A stretch of 64,000 nucleotides of DNA from Fructilactobacillus fructivorans (GTDB lineage Bacteria; Bacillota; Bacilli; Lactobacillales; Lactobacillaceae), in assembly GCF_001434095.1 (NCBI RefSeq), contig NZ_AZDS01000002.1, positions 124,001-188,000 of the forward strand. The letters are read 5' to 3'. Of the stretch, positions 45,004 to 56,215 are shown in pieces (the stretch's first letter is position 1; every line of letters begins with the position of its first letter). The translations under genes and the position numbers were made by a program. Below the pieces are notes generated by a model. That model ran no database searches. It worked only from the letters and a program-made list of their open reading frames with translations, and was not told the DNA's origin.

Positions 45004-46563
45004 TTATTGATACTCAATCGTTGCCGGTGGCTTACCGGTAATATCGTAGAGTACGCGGTTAATCCCGGGAACTTCATCGACGATTCGTGATGAGACCTTG
45101 CTTAAGACATCCCACGGAATTTCCGCAAATTCCGCAGTCATCCCGTCAACTGAGTTAACGGCACGAATATTAATAGCTTCATCATAGGTTCGTTCGTCAC
45201 CCATAACACCGACCGTTCGAATCCCTGGTAGGGCAGTGAAGTACTGCCAAACTTTCTTGTCAAGACCGGCTTTTTTAAACTCATCACGCAGGATTGCATC
45301 GGAGTCCCGCACTTTCTTTAATCGTTCAGGAGTCACGTCACCGATAATTCTGATTGCAAGACCTGGACCAGGGAAGGGTTGACGCCAAACCATTTCGTCT
45401 GGCATACCAAGCTTTTCACCAATTTCTCGAACTTCATCTTTGAACAACTTGTTTAAAGGTTCGATTAATTTGAATTTAAGGTCTTTAGGAAGGCCACCAA
45501 CATTATGGTGGGATTTGATTGTTTGGGCGGTGTCAGTTCCTGACTCAATGACATCCGTGTACAGCGTTCCCTGAGCTAAGAAATCAACGTCCTTGAACTT
45601 GCGAGCTTCCTTTGAGAAGGTGTCGACAAAGTCTTTACCGATGATCTTGCGTTTCTTTTCAGGGTCAGTCACACCCTTTAGTTGGGATAAAAATTCGTCG
45701 CTCGCATCGACAAAATCAATGTTTAAACCGAATTCATCTCCCAAAGTGTGTAAGACCTGTTGAGCTTCATTTTTACGTAACAGACCGTGATCCACGAAAA
45801 CGGAGATCAATTGGTCGCCAATGGCACGGTGTAATAGAACAGCAACCACACTTGAATCAACTCCACCGGAGAGACCCAGCAGGACCCGTTTGTCGCCAAC
45901 TTCTTCCTTAATGTTCTCAATGGCATCATCAATGAAGTCATCCATGGACCAGTTGTCCTTAGCATGAGCAATGTCAAAGACAAAGTTGTGCAGCATCTGA
46001 TTGCCCTGCTTGGTTAGGTTAACTTCGGGATGAAATTGAACGGCGTAGATTCCCTTGTCGGGATCTTCCATGGCTGAAATGGCACACTGCTCACTTGTAG
46101 CGGTCACCTTAAAACCGTCTGGAACCTTGGTAACGAAGTCCCCATGACTCATTAAAACGGTTTGATCAGCATCAAGACCCTTGAAAGTTCCAGAATCATT
46201 ACTGGTAACTTTGATTTCAGCGGGACCGTACTGACTGTCGTCGGCGGTCGTTGTTTCGCCACCCTTTAGATCGTGGGCGAGTAGTTGCATTCCGTAACAG
46301 ATTCCCAGAATCGGAATTCCCATGTTCAAGATCTCAGGATCGACGTCTAGGGCATCTTTGCCGTTCACACTGTTGGGTCCACCAGAAAAGATGATTCCCT
46401 TTGGTGCGATCGCCTTTACTTCTTTGGCAGTGATGGTGTGTGGTTTTAGTTCTGAATAAACCCCCATGTCACGAATGCGACGGGTGATTAGTTGGTTATA
46501 TTGACTACCAAAGTCGAGAACTAAGATCTCATCATAATCACGTTTTTTTGTACCAGTTGCCAT
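45004..46563 (-). CDS. guaA: GMP synthase (glutamine-hydrolysing)
   Basis: Converts XMP to GMP using glutamine and ATP. Product of 519 residues from ATG 46563 (AGGAGG 6 bases upstream). The class I glutaminase domain has nucleophile Cys89 in GICYGMQL and the His-Glu pair in VQFHPEV. The ATP-pyrophosphatase domain has the LSGGVDSSV loop (about residue 230). The C-terminal dimerisation domain ends PATIEYQ, as in bacterial GuaA. 10 bases downstream of guaB; together they carry IMP to GMP. Confidence 0.97.
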   Translation of the reverse strand: MATGTKKRDYDEILVLDFGSQYNQLITRRIRDMGVYSELKPHTITAKEVKAIAPKGIIFSGGPNSVNGKDALDVDPEILNMGIPILGICYGMQLLAHDLKGGETTTADDSQYGPAEIKVTSNDSGTFKGLDADQTVLMSHGDFVTKVPDGFKVTATSEQCAISAMEDPDKGIYAVQFHPEVNLTKQGNQMLHNFVFDIAHAKDNWSMDDFIDDAIENIKEEVGDKRVLLGLSGGVDSSVVAVLLHRAIGDQLISVFVDHGLLRKNEAQQVLHTLGDEFGLNIDFVDASDEFLSQLKGVTDPEKKRKIIGKDFVDTFSKEARKFKDVDFLAQGTLYTDVIESGTDTAQTIKSHHNVGGLPKDLKFKLIEPLNKLFKDEVREIGEKLGMPDEMVWRQPFPGPGLAIRIIGDVTPERLKKVRDSDAILRDEFKKAGLDKKVWQYFTALPGIRTVGVMGDERTYDEAINIRAVNSVDGMTAEFAEIPWDVLSKVSSRIVDEVPGINRVLYDITGKPPATIEYQ

Positions 46564-46573
46564 CAAATTCCTC

Positions 46574-47779
<1,206 letters not shown>

Positions 47780-47953
47780 CTATCAATGATAACTCGAACA
47801 ATTTTTATTTGGTTAACGTTAATCATATGTAGTTGTCAGCTGGTTGATTTATTTGAGGGGGACAAGACATGCTAATTCAATAATGGTAAAATCTACGTAT
47901 ATATATTTAGCATGGTTTTAAATGAAGTAATTTAATAGAAAGATGGGAAAATT

Positions 47954-49144
47954 ATGGACGACAAATTTAAGAAAGTTAGAGGGATGTCAGACATTTTGCC
48001 TGACGAGACCAGTATTTGGCAACGAATTGAAGACACCGCACGCGACGTCTTTTCCAGATACGACTTTCATGAGATGCGAACCCCACTAGTTGAGAAGACC
48101 CCGGTCTTTACGAGAACTTCTGGTGATAGTTCGGATATCGTGACAAAACAGATGTATAGTTTTCAGGATAAAAGTGGGCGTGATATCTCACTTCGACCTG
48201 AAGGAACCGCTGGAGTGGTACGTTCGTTTGTTGAAAACAAGCTCTTTGGACCAGAACATCCTAAACCCGTCAAGGTTTACTACATGGGCGCCATGTTTCG
48301 TTATGAACGTCCAGGTGCTACCCACAACCGTGAGTTTCATCAGATTGGTTGTGAATCGATTGGGGCCACAAGTCCACAAATTGACGCTGAGACGATTGCG
48401 TTAGCCCTCGACATTTTCAAAGGTGTGGATATTAACGATTTAAAGGTTGAGATTAACACCCTGGGTGACGAAGCGAGCCGCAAGCGTTACCATGATGTTT
48501 TAGTTGATTATTTCTCACAGTATGAGGATCAACTTAGTGACGATTCAAAACGGCGTTTACAACAAAACCCCCTGCGAATCCTTGATAGTAAGGACAAGGG
48601 TGACCAGAAGTTGGTGGCTGATGCCCCGAAACTGGAAGACAGTCTGACCGACGAATCGAAGCAGTATTTCACTGACGTCTTGTCCGCTTTGGATGCCCTA
48701 GACATCCCGTACGCCGTTGACGATCGGTTAGTTCGTGGCCTAGATTACTACACGGACACGGTCTTTGAAATCATGGCAAAGGATCCTAGTTTTGGTGATG
48801 ATTACACCACCATCTGTGCCGGTGGTCGTTACAACCACATGGTGGAAGAATTTGGGGGACCCGAAAATACCGGTGGCGTTGGGTTTGCCTTTGGTGAAGA
48901 ACGATTGGCAACGATCGTAAATTCTAACGATGACAGTAATGCCATTGATTATTTCATTGCGACCGACGTTAAAAATAAGGACAGTAAAGCCAAGAATCAG
49001 ATCCTTGATGAGGCGCTTAAGAAGGCGGAGGAGTTACGAAATGACGGCAACTCCGTTGAGGTTAATTTCCAGAGTCGCAGCATGAAGAGTCAGATTAAAG
49101 AAGCTAAAAAATTAAATAGTAAGAACATTATAAGACTTGAGTAA
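47954..49144 (+). CDS. hisS: Histidyl-tRNA synthetase, short C-terminus
   Basis: Product of 396 residues. Class II motifs are present: motif 1 region EMRTPLVEKTPVFTRTSG, motif 2 FRYERPGATHNREFHQIG, motif 3 GVGFAFGEERLA, and the His-specific LVRGLDYYTDTVFE and AGGRYN. The anticodon-binding domain ends abruptly at KNIIRLE, about 30 residues before the usual end, and a terminator begins 11 bases later. No T-box precedes it, and aspS, the common downstream partner of housekeeping hisS, is absent. Extra hisS copies are known in histidine decarboxylase clusters; the antiporter that follows fits that. It could equally be the housekeeping copy. Confidence 0.9.
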   Translation: MDDKFKKVRGMSDILPDETSIWQRIEDTARDVFSRYDFHEMRTPLVEKTPVFTRTSGDSSDIVTKQMYSFQDKSGRDISLRPEGTAGVVRSFVENKLFGPEHPKPVKVYYMGAMFRYERPGATHNREFHQIGCESIGATSPQIDAETIALALDIFKGVDINDLKVEINTLGDEASRKRYHDVLVDYFSQYEDQLSDDSKRRLQQNPLRILDSKDKGDQKLVADAPKLEDSLTDESKQYFTDVLSALDALDIPYAVDDRLVRGLDYYTDTVFEIMAKDPSFGDDYTTICAGGRYNHMVEEFGGPENTGGVGFAFGEERLATIVNSNDDSNAIDYFIATDVKNKDSKAKNQILDEALKKAEELRNDGNSVEVNFQSRSMKSQIKEAKKLNSKNIIRLE

Positions 49145-49154
49145 TTAGAAACGA

Positions 49155-49180
49155 GGGCGAATTTGATCGCCTTTTTCTTT
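49155..49180 (+). terminator. Terminator of hisS
   Basis: GGCGA (49156-49160) and TCGCC (49167-49171) followed by TTTTT. Short but G+C-rich. Confidence 0.65.
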
Positions 49181-49207
49181 TAACTCCATATTGAAAGAAG
49201 TGAGGAT

Positions 49208-50668
49208 TTGAGTAATAAAAAAGAAAAGATCGGGACGGTCGGTCTGACGGCGTTCGTATTATCCGCGATGGTTGGTGGTGGAATCTATGATCTGCCACAG
49301 AACATGGCGCTCCATGCCGGAGCAATTGCCCAAATCATCGCTTGGGCCCTGTCAGGACTGATTATCTGGTTCATCGTACGTTCGTTTATGACACTATCAG
49401 AAGTTCGGCCCCAATTTACCACTGGGTTATACCATTATGCCCACGCTGGTTTTGGGAACTTTACCGCGTTCTTTGTAAGCTGGGGTTATTGGATCTGTCA
49501 GTCGTTTGCCGTGGCTGCGTACTCGGTGCTACTGATGTCGACGTTAAACGCGTTTTGGCCCGGGACGTTTACCGGTGGAAATAACTGGATCTCTATTTTA
49601 GGTGGAACGATTGTGTTGTGGCTGATGACCTACCTGATCCTGAAGGGGATTCGGGTTACTAGTCATGTGGACGTCTTTGGGACAATCTGTATGTTGACGA
49701 TTGTGGCTATCTTTATCATTACCATGATCGTGGTCTTTAACTGGCACGCTTTTACCACGAATATGTTTGCTGCTCAAACATTGCCGAAGGTCAACGATAA
49801 AGCCATGGGTGGTCTCTTTTCCCAGGTTCGAAACGCCATGATGACCACCATGTGGGTCTTCTCTGGAGTTGAGGGTGCCGTGGTCCTTTCAAGTAACGCC
49901 AAGAGCCAAAAGGACGTTCGCCAGGCCACCAAGTATGGTTTCTTGATTTGTTTGGTACTGTACGCTTTGGTATCAATCCTACCACTTGGCTTACGGAGTT
50001 ATGGTCAGATTGCGAACCTGCAGAGTCCTTCAACCGGGGCTTTGATGCAGATCGTCTTGGGACCACTAGGACGATTAATCATCACCTTTGGGGTAATCGT
50101 GGCCGTCTTATCAAGTTGGTTAACGTGGGTTTTGGTCCTATCCGAAATGCCACGTGCCGCTTCCATGGACGGAACCTTCCCGAAGTTCTTTAGAAAGATG
50201 GGAAAGAACAACGTTCCGATTCACTCATTGTTCATGACAGTTTTGGTCATTCAGTTGATCATCATTTTTACCCACTTTGCGGGTAGGGCCTTCAACTTTA
50301 CTTTGACGATTGTTGGAACGATGACGGTTCCACCATACTTGATTTCGATGATGTATCTGTTCAAGATCAGTCGAAATGAGAAGACGTTTAATCCAACTGG
50401 CAACAAGATTTCCGTCTCGAGAAAGAGTGCCTACTTCGTTTCCGCCCTCGCAATCCTTGGAACCCTATTTATGGGGTATGCCGCTGGGCTTGAGTACATG
50501 ACGATTGCCTTTGTGATCTATGCGATTGGGATTCCATTGTTTATGTACGCTAGAAAACAGTACGCACCCGACCAACCAATCTTTGGGAAGTACGAACGTT
50601 ACTTTGCCATTGGAATTTTGATTGTGGCCGTTATCGGTGTGATTTTGCTGATTCAACCAAAACTATAA
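49208..50668 (+). CDS. APC-family amino acid antiporter (basic amino acid or histidine/histamine type)
   Basis: Product of 486 residues with about twelve or thirteen TM helices. The N-terminal segment GLTAFVLSAMVGGGIYDLPQNMA carries the APC glycine-rich helix-1 signature, and the exchanger-type LPQNMA is shared with ArcD-like arginine/ornithine and HdcP histidine/histamine antiporters. The start appears to be TTG 49208, with GAAGTGAGG just upstream; no ATG is available before TM1. Following hisS points to histidine/histamine exchange for HdcA (gene at 26203). Pairing with ArcA as arginine/ornithine or citrulline exchanger is the alternative. Confidence 0.85.
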   Translation: MSNKKEKIGTVGLTAFVLSAMVGGGIYDLPQNMALHAGAIAQIIAWALSGLIIWFIVRSFMTLSEVRPQFTTGLYHYAHAGFGNFTAFFVSWGYWICQSFAVAAYSVLLMSTLNAFWPGTFTGGNNWISILGGTIVLWLMTYLILKGIRVTSHVDVFGTICMLTIVAIFIITMIVVFNWHAFTTNMFAAQTLPKVNDKAMGGLFSQVRNAMMTTMWVFSGVEGAVVLSSNAKSQKDVRQATKYGFLICLVLYALVSILPLGLRSYGQIANLQSPSTGALMQIVLGPLGRLIITFGVIVAVLSSWLTWVLVLSEMPRAASMDGTFPKFFRKMGKNNVPIHSLFMTVLVIQLIIIFTHFAGRAFNFTLTIVGTMTVPPYLISMMYLFKISRNEKTFNPTGNKISVSRKSAYFVSALAILGTLFMGYAAGLEYMTIAFVIYAIGIPLFMYARKQYAPDQPIFGKYERYFAIGILIVAVIGVILLIQPKL

Positions 50669-50676
50669 AACTAAAT

Positions 50677-50714
50677 TTAAAGGACGATTGATTTAATTCA
50701 ATCGTCCTTTTTCT
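50677..50714 (+). terminator. Terminator of the antiporter gene
   Basis: AAAGGACGATTGA and TCAATCGTCCTTT arms with a T-run. Confidence 0.92.
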
Positions 50715-50820
50715 ATTCATTAATTTTAGTTTAAATGACGTACGTAAAGCCGCATATAACTATCCTTGCTTTGAGCGTTTTGGTAAGATTATAAAATAAC
50801 TAATTAAGTGGGGATTAAAG

Positions 50821-51474
50821 ATGAGTTTTTTAATTGATTTCGTGCTTCACATTGACCACCACCTGGTTACCCTTGTTAACGTGTTTGGTAATTGGACTTA
50901 TTTAATATTGTTTGCGGTCATTTTCATTGAGACCGGAGCCGTGATTATGCCGTTCTTGCCGGGCGATTCGCTTTTGTTTGCTGCGGCGGCATTAGCGGCC
51001 GCCAGTACCAATGATTTAAACATCTGGATCTTCGTGATTCTGTTTTTCCTAGCTTCAGCACTGGGCGACTCGCTCGATTTCTTTCTGGGACGGAAGGTTG
51101 GACTGGCAATCACGGACAACAAGTATCTCAGCCGTTTTATTAAGCCAAAGGACTTCGAGAAAGCCCATCGTTTCTTTGATAAATATGGATCGTGGGCGAT
51201 CTTGCTGGGACGATTCATGCCAATTGTACGGACGTTTGTCCCATTTGTAGCCGCCAGCAGTGACTACAGCTATCAAAAGTTCGTTAAATATAATGTGAGT
51301 GCCTGTGTCGCGTGGGTTGTACTTTGTTGCGGTGGCGGATATTTCTTTGGCAACATTCCATTCGTGAAGGAGCACTTCTCGGCGGTAATCCTGACGATTA
51401 TCTTGATTACGTTGTTACCTGCCATCATTGGTGTCATTAAAACTCGTTTTACTAGTAAAAAGGACGAAGCCTAG
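50821..51474 (+). CDS. DedA-family membrane protein
   Basis: Product of 217 residues with DedA signatures: FIETGAVIMPFLPGDSLLF (acidic residue and re-entrant loop, about 37-55), GDSLDFFLGRKVG, FFDKYGSWAILLGRF, and the Arg-containing RTFVPFVAA. DedA proteins are membrane transporters or flippases with roles in lipid carrier recycling and pH homeostasis; some flip undecaprenyl phosphate. GGGG before ATG. Single gene closed by a terminator that overlaps its last codons. Confidence 0.93.
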   Translation: MSFLIDFVLHIDHHLVTLVNVFGNWTYLILFAVIFIETGAVIMPFLPGDSLLFAAAALAAASTNDLNIWIFVILFFLASALGDSLDFFLGRKVGLAITDNKYLSRFIKPKDFEKAHRFFDKYGSWAILLGRFMPIVRTFVPFVAASSDYSYQKFVKYNVSACVAWVVLCCGGGYFFGNIPFVKEHFSAVILTIILITLLPAIIGVIKTRFTSKKDEA

Positions 51475-51488
51475 GGCTTCGTCCTTTT
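51459..51488. terminator. Terminator overlapping the DedA gene end
   Basis: AAGGACGAAGCC and GGGCTTCGTCCTTTT arms with only two bases in the loop region. Confidence 0.85.
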
Positions 51489-51524
51489 ATTTTCCAATCG
51501 AATGAGTCAGAAACTGAACTTGAA

Positions 51525-53021
51525 TTAACGGAAATCCTGCAGTTCGTGACTAATCTTTTTGGTTTGAGGATAAATTTGTTGATAGATTTTGAAAAGTTTG
51601 GCGTATTTATCAGCGTTAGCCTGGATTGGTTCGTAGGTCTTACCGAACTTAATGAACTGATCGGCACAGGCAGGGAAACCGGTGAACCAGCCGAGTCCAA
51701 CGGCTGCGATCATGGCCGCTCCGATGCCAGGTCCCTGTTCGTTCTTTAGTGTTGTGACTGGCTTATCGAAGATGTCAGCTTGGATTTGCGTCCAGACTGC
51801 ACTTTTAGCTCCGCCACCAATGGAAGTGACGTGGTCAATCGTGGCACCCATTTCGTCATAAATGGTTAAAATGTCTCTCAGACTGAAGGTAATGCCTTCC
51901 ATGACCGCACGGGTGAAGTCGCGTCGTACCTGGGTCCGATCGATGCCGACAAAGCTTCCCCGAATCTGAGAATCAGCGTGGGGCATTCGTTCTCCGGCAA
52001 TGTAGGGTGTAAACAGGAGACCGTTTGCTCCGATCGGCGAATTGCCAGCCTCATCGGTCATTTCGGTGAAGTCTTCATCTGGGACAAAGGTGTTTTTGTA
52101 CCAGGTGAGGGAATCACCGGCAGCCAGCGTAACACCCATAGAATAGTAGGTGTTTGGAATCGAGTGATCTTCCATTTGAAGACGTCCACCGTAATCGGTG
52201 GAGAGATCAACTTCGTGATGGAGAACCACCCCAGACGTTCCCACACTGACCAGGGCGTTATTTGGTGACATGATTCCCGCACCAACGGCTCCAGCGGAGT
52301 TGTCAGCGGCACCCCCGTAAACTTTAGTAACGGTCGACATGTCGGCTTCGTCGGCAAAGTCTGGGATGACGTTTCCTGCGTAATCAATGGATTGGATCAG
52401 TGGTGGGAGAATTTTTTCGGGAATTCCCAGTGCATGACAGATTTCTAAACTCCACTTGTTGTCGTGGATGTCTAGAAGGGTGGTTCCGGTGGCGTCGGAG
52501 AAGTCAACCGCGATGTTTCCGGTCATCTTAAAGCGCAGGTAGTCCTTTGGTAATAGAAAGGTTTTTACTTTGGCCCAGTTCTCGGGTTCGTTTTCTTTGA
52601 CCCAGAGCAGTTTGGTGATTGTAAAGCCCTCCAGTGGTTGATTACCCGTGATTTCAACGAACCGTTTGCCCAGTTTATCCTCAATTTCTTTCCGTTGTTT
52701 GGTGGTTCGGGTATCATTCCACAAAATGGCGGGACGGATAACCTGATTATTTTTATCTAATAAGACGAGGCCGTGCATCTGACCCGAAAAACTAGCTCCG
52801 CTGATGGAGACCGGATCCACGTTATCATCATTGACTAATTTTCTGATGGCAGCAATCGTGCCGTTAACCCAGTCGTTGGGGTTTTGTTCACTCCAACCTG
52901 GTTGTGGTTGTGGATTGGGATACGACGTTGATTCTTGCCCCACAATGTCACCCAGTTTGTTGACCGCTGTGACTTTAACCGATCCCGTTCCGAGGTCGAT
53001 TCCTAAAACGTTCTTTTCCAT
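51525..53021 (-). CDS. xylB: Xylulokinase
   Basis: Phosphorylates D-xylulose to xylulose 5-phosphate for the phosphoketolase or pentose phosphate pathway. Product of 498 residues, FGGY family. ATP-binding GIDLGTGSVK is at 7-16, substrate motif SGQMHGLV at 79-86 (specific for xylulokinases), catalytic Asp in ADNSAGAVGAG (about 240), and GGGAKSAVW (about 405) near the nucleotide. No xylA or xylose transporter adjoins, so xylulose must come from elsewhere. A full cre match lies 63 bases upstream, indicating glucose repression by CcpA. Confidence 0.94.
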   Translation of the reverse strand: MEKNVLGIDLGTGSVKVTAVNKLGDIVGQESTSYPNPQPQPGWSEQNPNDWVNGTIAAIRKLVNDDNVDPVSISGASFSGQMHGLVLLDKNNQVIRPAILWNDTRTTKQRKEIEDKLGKRFVEITGNQPLEGFTITKLLWVKENEPENWAKVKTFLLPKDYLRFKMTGNIAVDFSDATGTTLLDIHDNKWSLEICHALGIPEKILPPLIQSIDYAGNVIPDFADEADMSTVTKVYGGAADNSAGAVGAGIMSPNNALVSVGTSGVVLHHEVDLSTDYGGRLQMEDHSIPNTYYSMGVTLAAGDSLTWYKNTFVPDEDFTEMTDEAGNSPIGANGLLFTPYIAGERMPHADSQIRGSFVGIDRTQVRRDFTRAVMEGITFSLRDILTIYDEMGATIDHVTSIGGGAKSAVWTQIQADIFDKPVTTLKNEQGPGIGAAMIAAVGLGWFTGFPACADQFIKFGKTYEPIQANADKYAKLFKIYQQIYPQTKKISHELQDFR

Positions 53022-53083
53022 GTGTGCACCAACTTTCGTAAATGTTTTTGTAGTTGCTTCGTTAATTTAAGATTAGCAGGTTA

Positions 53084-53097
53084 TGTAATCGTTTTCA
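53084..53097 (-). promoter_or_regulatory. cre site upstream of xylB
   Basis: TGTAATCGTTTTCA fits the cre consensus TGWNANCGNTNWCA at all 14 positions, 63-76 bases before the xylB start. Confidence 0.7.
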
Positions 53098-53194
53098 ACG
53101 CTTGCGTGTTGTTTATTATATTCTAAATCAAATTATAGTTTTAAATGAAATTAAGTTATAATGATCACATTATGATAGGAGTGAAAGTATAGTA

Positions 53195-54517
53195 ATGTAT
53201 GCAGATAAACCAAAGGATTTATTAATTATTGGAAATGGATTTGATTTAGCTTGTGGGTTAGAAAGTAGCTTTAAAAATTATTTTGATTATATTAAAAAAC
53301 AAACCTTAATTAAAACTATGGAAAATGAAGAAGTTCAAGAGCACAATATTATGGATTATGTACATGATTTTCTTAATATGAGAGCTTATGTACAAAATAA
53401 TGAAAACATAGATTCAAAGCTTGATAATCCAATGATTCGATTTATCTATGATATATGCGTGAATGATGATACTATTCGAATTTCTAATTATCCATTAGTG
53501 ACTGAACATAAATCAAATGGCAGTATAGGATCACTTTTTGATGTGTATTTTTTAACTAATGAAATATTAAATAATAATTGGTCTGATGTTGAAACGAATT
53601 TATATAATCTTATTAATAATAATGATAATAATTTGAATTATTTAATCTTAGTAATGAAGCATTTAAAAGTTTTAAAGGATAATTTATATGATAAAAAGAG
53701 CAAGTATTCAGCTTTTATAAATAACAGTAAAAAAAGAACGAATATAGTTAATGAATTAGATTATAGTTGTAAAGATGGATCATTGACATTATTATTTATT
53801 ATGTTAATGACATTTGAATATCCAATTGATTCATATTCAGATAGGGAATTTGTAAACTTCATTTTTAATCAATTAAATCAATTTGAAAGAAATTTAGGTG
53901 AATATATTGGTTCTATTGAAAATGATTCGTATAGAAAAAATGCAAAAAACTTATTAAAAAGGATAAATAAAAATATTTATAATAATAGAAGTTTTAATAT
54001 TTTAGATTTTAACTATACAAATCCATTTTCTGAAGATTCAACGATAGATAATGTTCATGGAGATACATCACAACCAATTATTGGAGTTGATGCTAACTCA
54101 ATAAGAAATGATGATTATTTTTATAAGTTCAGTAAAACGTATCGGATCATGACTAGGTCTACAGATAATAAAGAATTAATTTTACCAGATGATCCTAAAA
54201 ATATTTATTTCTATGGTCATTCATTAGCTCCGGCTGATTATTCCTACTTCCAAACAATTTTTGATCATTATGATATTTACAATAGTTCAATCAAGTTAGT
54301 ATTTTGTTATTCAATTTATGATTCAAATAAAGAAAATAAAATTAAGTCTAATTATTTTGAAGAAGTATATAAACTTATGAATACTTATGGTGAATCAACC
54401 GGAACTCAAAAGGGAAGAAATATCCTTCATAAAATGATTCTTGAAGGACGTCTTATGTTAAAAGAAATTGATACAAGTGATTTAAAGAATATTGAAAGTG
54501 CTAATACTAAAGAGTAA
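53195..54517 (+). CDS. abiH: AbiH-family phage abortive infection protein
   Basis: Product of 440 residues. The N-terminus KDLLIIGNGFDLACGLESSF is the AbiH hallmark (a Rossmann-like GNGFD), followed by long helical blocks and a C-terminal IYFYGHSLAPADYSYFQTIF segment, the second AbiH signature (GHSL...D). AbiH was found as a lactococcal abortive infection system; its mechanism is not established. The gene is far richer in A+T than both neighbours and uses AT-ending codons throughout, a sign of transfer. It stands alone, with a terminator shared with the convergent ClC gene. Family call is strong; active defence is inferred. Confidence 0.88.
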   Translation: MYADKPKDLLIIGNGFDLACGLESSFKNYFDYIKKQTLIKTMENEEVQEHNIMDYVHDFLNMRAYVQNNENIDSKLDNPMIRFIYDICVNDDTIRISNYPLVTEHKSNGSIGSLFDVYFLTNEILNNNWSDVETNLYNLINNNDNNLNYLILVMKHLKVLKDNLYDKKSKYSAFINNSKKRTNIVNELDYSCKDGSLTLLFIMLMTFEYPIDSYSDREFVNFIFNQLNQFERNLGEYIGSIENDSYRKNAKNLLKRINKNIYNNRSFNILDFNYTNPFSEDSTIDNVHGDTSQPIIGVDANSIRNDDYFYKFSKTYRIMTRSTDNKELILPDDPKNIYFYGHSLAPADYSYFQTIFDHYDIYNSSIKLVFCYSIYDSNKENKIKSNYFEEVYKLMNTYGESTGTQKGRNILHKMILEGRLMLKEIDTSDLKNIESANTKE

Positions 54518-54559
54518 AAAACAAGCATTACGTAATAAATACATAATGCTTGTTTTTAT
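54518..54559. terminator. Bidirectional terminator
   Basis: AAACAAGCATTA and TAATGCTTGTTT arms between abiH and the ClC gene. Confidence 0.88.
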
Positions 54560-56118
54560 TCATCAATCTCCATCGCCATCTTTACCAGCTGTTTCTTAAC
54601 TGGTCCCACGGCATCCCGATGTGCCAGGACAATCAAAGTGTCACCGGCTTTAATCTTGGTGTTGCCATTGGGAATAATGTGCAGATTGCCACGACTGATC
54701 GTGATGAGAATGGAGTTTTCTGGCCATTTTACGTTTTTGACCAGTTTATTTTCAATTGAACTAAATTCGTAGACGGGTACCTGAATCCTGTCCGTCTTGC
54801 TGTCAGCATTGAAGTACGTCTTGATGGCAGTCAGCCGTTCGGCCAAGGCTTGATAGATTGGTTGACCACCCATCATATCGACCACGACGTAGGAAACCAA
54901 GACCACGAGCGCTAACGCCATGAAGTTCTTGGTGTTACCCACGAGTTCGGTAATTAGCATGATTGAAGTGAACGGAGCTTTACTAACGGCCGCAAAATAA
55001 CCGGCCATTCCAAAAATCAGGAGATTATTGACGTATCCAGTTCCCAGCAGTCCTGATTGTGACATGAAGCCACCATATGCGGCTCCAATTAGTGATCCGA
55101 CGGCAAGGACCGGCATGAAGAAGCCACCTGGAATCCCAGCACCATACGTAATCAAACCAAAGACGAACCGAACGATTAGGAAGACAAAGATGGCGGTCAA
55201 TGGAACGTTATGAGTGGCCACCGTCATGATGACCCGACTACCACTTCCAATCGTGGTCGGGAAGAACATTCCAATAGGAATGACCATTAAGATCGGGATG
55301 GCACACATGAAGTACCAGGGAATGATTTTAATTTTGGCGAACCATTTGGGAAGATCCAGCAGGCCTAAATTATAGACGTAACCTAGTACACCCAGAATAA
55401 TTCCCAGAATGATCAGCTGCCAGTAGTTCTGGAGCTGAAAAGTGTGACTGTAAAAAATGGGAAGGATAGGTTTTAGCCCAAAAACTTTCAATGAAACAAA
55501 GTTCGCACAGATTGACCCGGTCAGTGACGAGAGCCAGACGGCTGGTGAAAAGTTCCGGTAGACACCCTCCATGACGAAGAACGTCCCGGCTAGTGGGGCA
55601 CTAAAAGTCGCCGAAAGTCCGGCGGCAGCTCCGGTTGCAATCATTAGCCGACGTTCAGAGCCGACTTCCTTGAATCCCTGAGCGACTCCTTGACCGATTG
55701 CACCACCTAATTGAACGGATGGACCCTCTCGACCTAAGAAGATCCCGGTTCCGACGGTTAGAACTCCTGTAACAAACTTCCGCCATAGAATTGAAACCCA
55801 GTTGGTTTCAATGTTTCCAGCTAGTTGAGCTTCCACTTGGGGGATTCCGGAACCCTTGACGTCAGGATCACCTTTCATGATGAGTCCCGTGACGATTGAG
55901 ATCAGTAAGAAGAGAGGAATCACGAACCATAGGAGGTTAAGGTTGTGGTCAAGACCATTGTAAATGATTAAAGACCATTTGAGTGCCACTTGGATTAGAT
56001 AACGAAAGGACGCAATGACGGCTCCCGTTAGGATTCCAATGATGGTCGCAAAGAGGACGTATCTTAAATCTGAAAAATCGATGTGATGTGTGCGTTTTGC
56101 CAAGCTTTTCATCTCCAT
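54556..56118 (-). CDS. ClC-family chloride/proton antiporter with TrkA-C domain
   Basis: Product of 520 residues. The ClC selectivity motifs are GSGIPQVEAQL, GREGPSVQLG (with the gating Glu) and GAGIPGGFFMP, spread over about 12 membrane helices. The last 80 residues (IENKLVKNVKWPENSILI, then VLAHRDA) form a cytoplasmic TrkA-C/RCK-C ligand-binding domain. In enteric bacteria ClC exchangers support amino acid decarboxylase-based acid resistance by shunting charge, which would fit hdcA here. The ATG at 56118 has no good ribosome binding site; a TTG at 56103 with GGAG 9 bases upstream is a possible true start. Confidence 0.93.
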   Translation of the reverse strand: MEMKSLAKRTHHIDFSDLRYVLFATIIGILTGAVIASFRYLIQVALKWSLIIYNGLDHNLNLLWFVIPLFLLISIVTGLIMKGDPDVKGSGIPQVEAQLAGNIETNWVSILWRKFVTGVLTVGTGIFLGREGPSVQLGGAIGQGVAQGFKEVGSERRLMIATGAAAGLSATFSAPLAGTFFVMEGVYRNFSPAVWLSSLTGSICANFVSLKVFGLKPILPIFYSHTFQLQNYWQLIILGIILGVLGYVYNLGLLDLPKWFAKIKIIPWYFMCAIPILMVIPIGMFFPTTIGSGSRVIMTVATHNVPLTAIFVFLIVRFVFGLITYGAGIPGGFFMPVLAVGSLIGAAYGGFMSQSGLLGTGYVNNLLIFGMAGYFAAVSKAPFTSIMLITELVGNTKNFMALALVVLVSYVVVDMMGGQPIYQALAERLTAIKTYFNADSKTDRIQVPVYEFSSIENKLVKNVKWPENSILITISRGNLHIIPNGNTKIKAGDTLIVLAHRDAVGPVKKQLVKMAMEIDE

Positions 56119-56215
56119 TAAGCAATTACATTAATTGTATCACAATTATTTTTACCAAATGGATTCGATTTTCATGTAAAATGGAAGTATAAAGATGAAT
56201 TAGATGGAGGAATTT

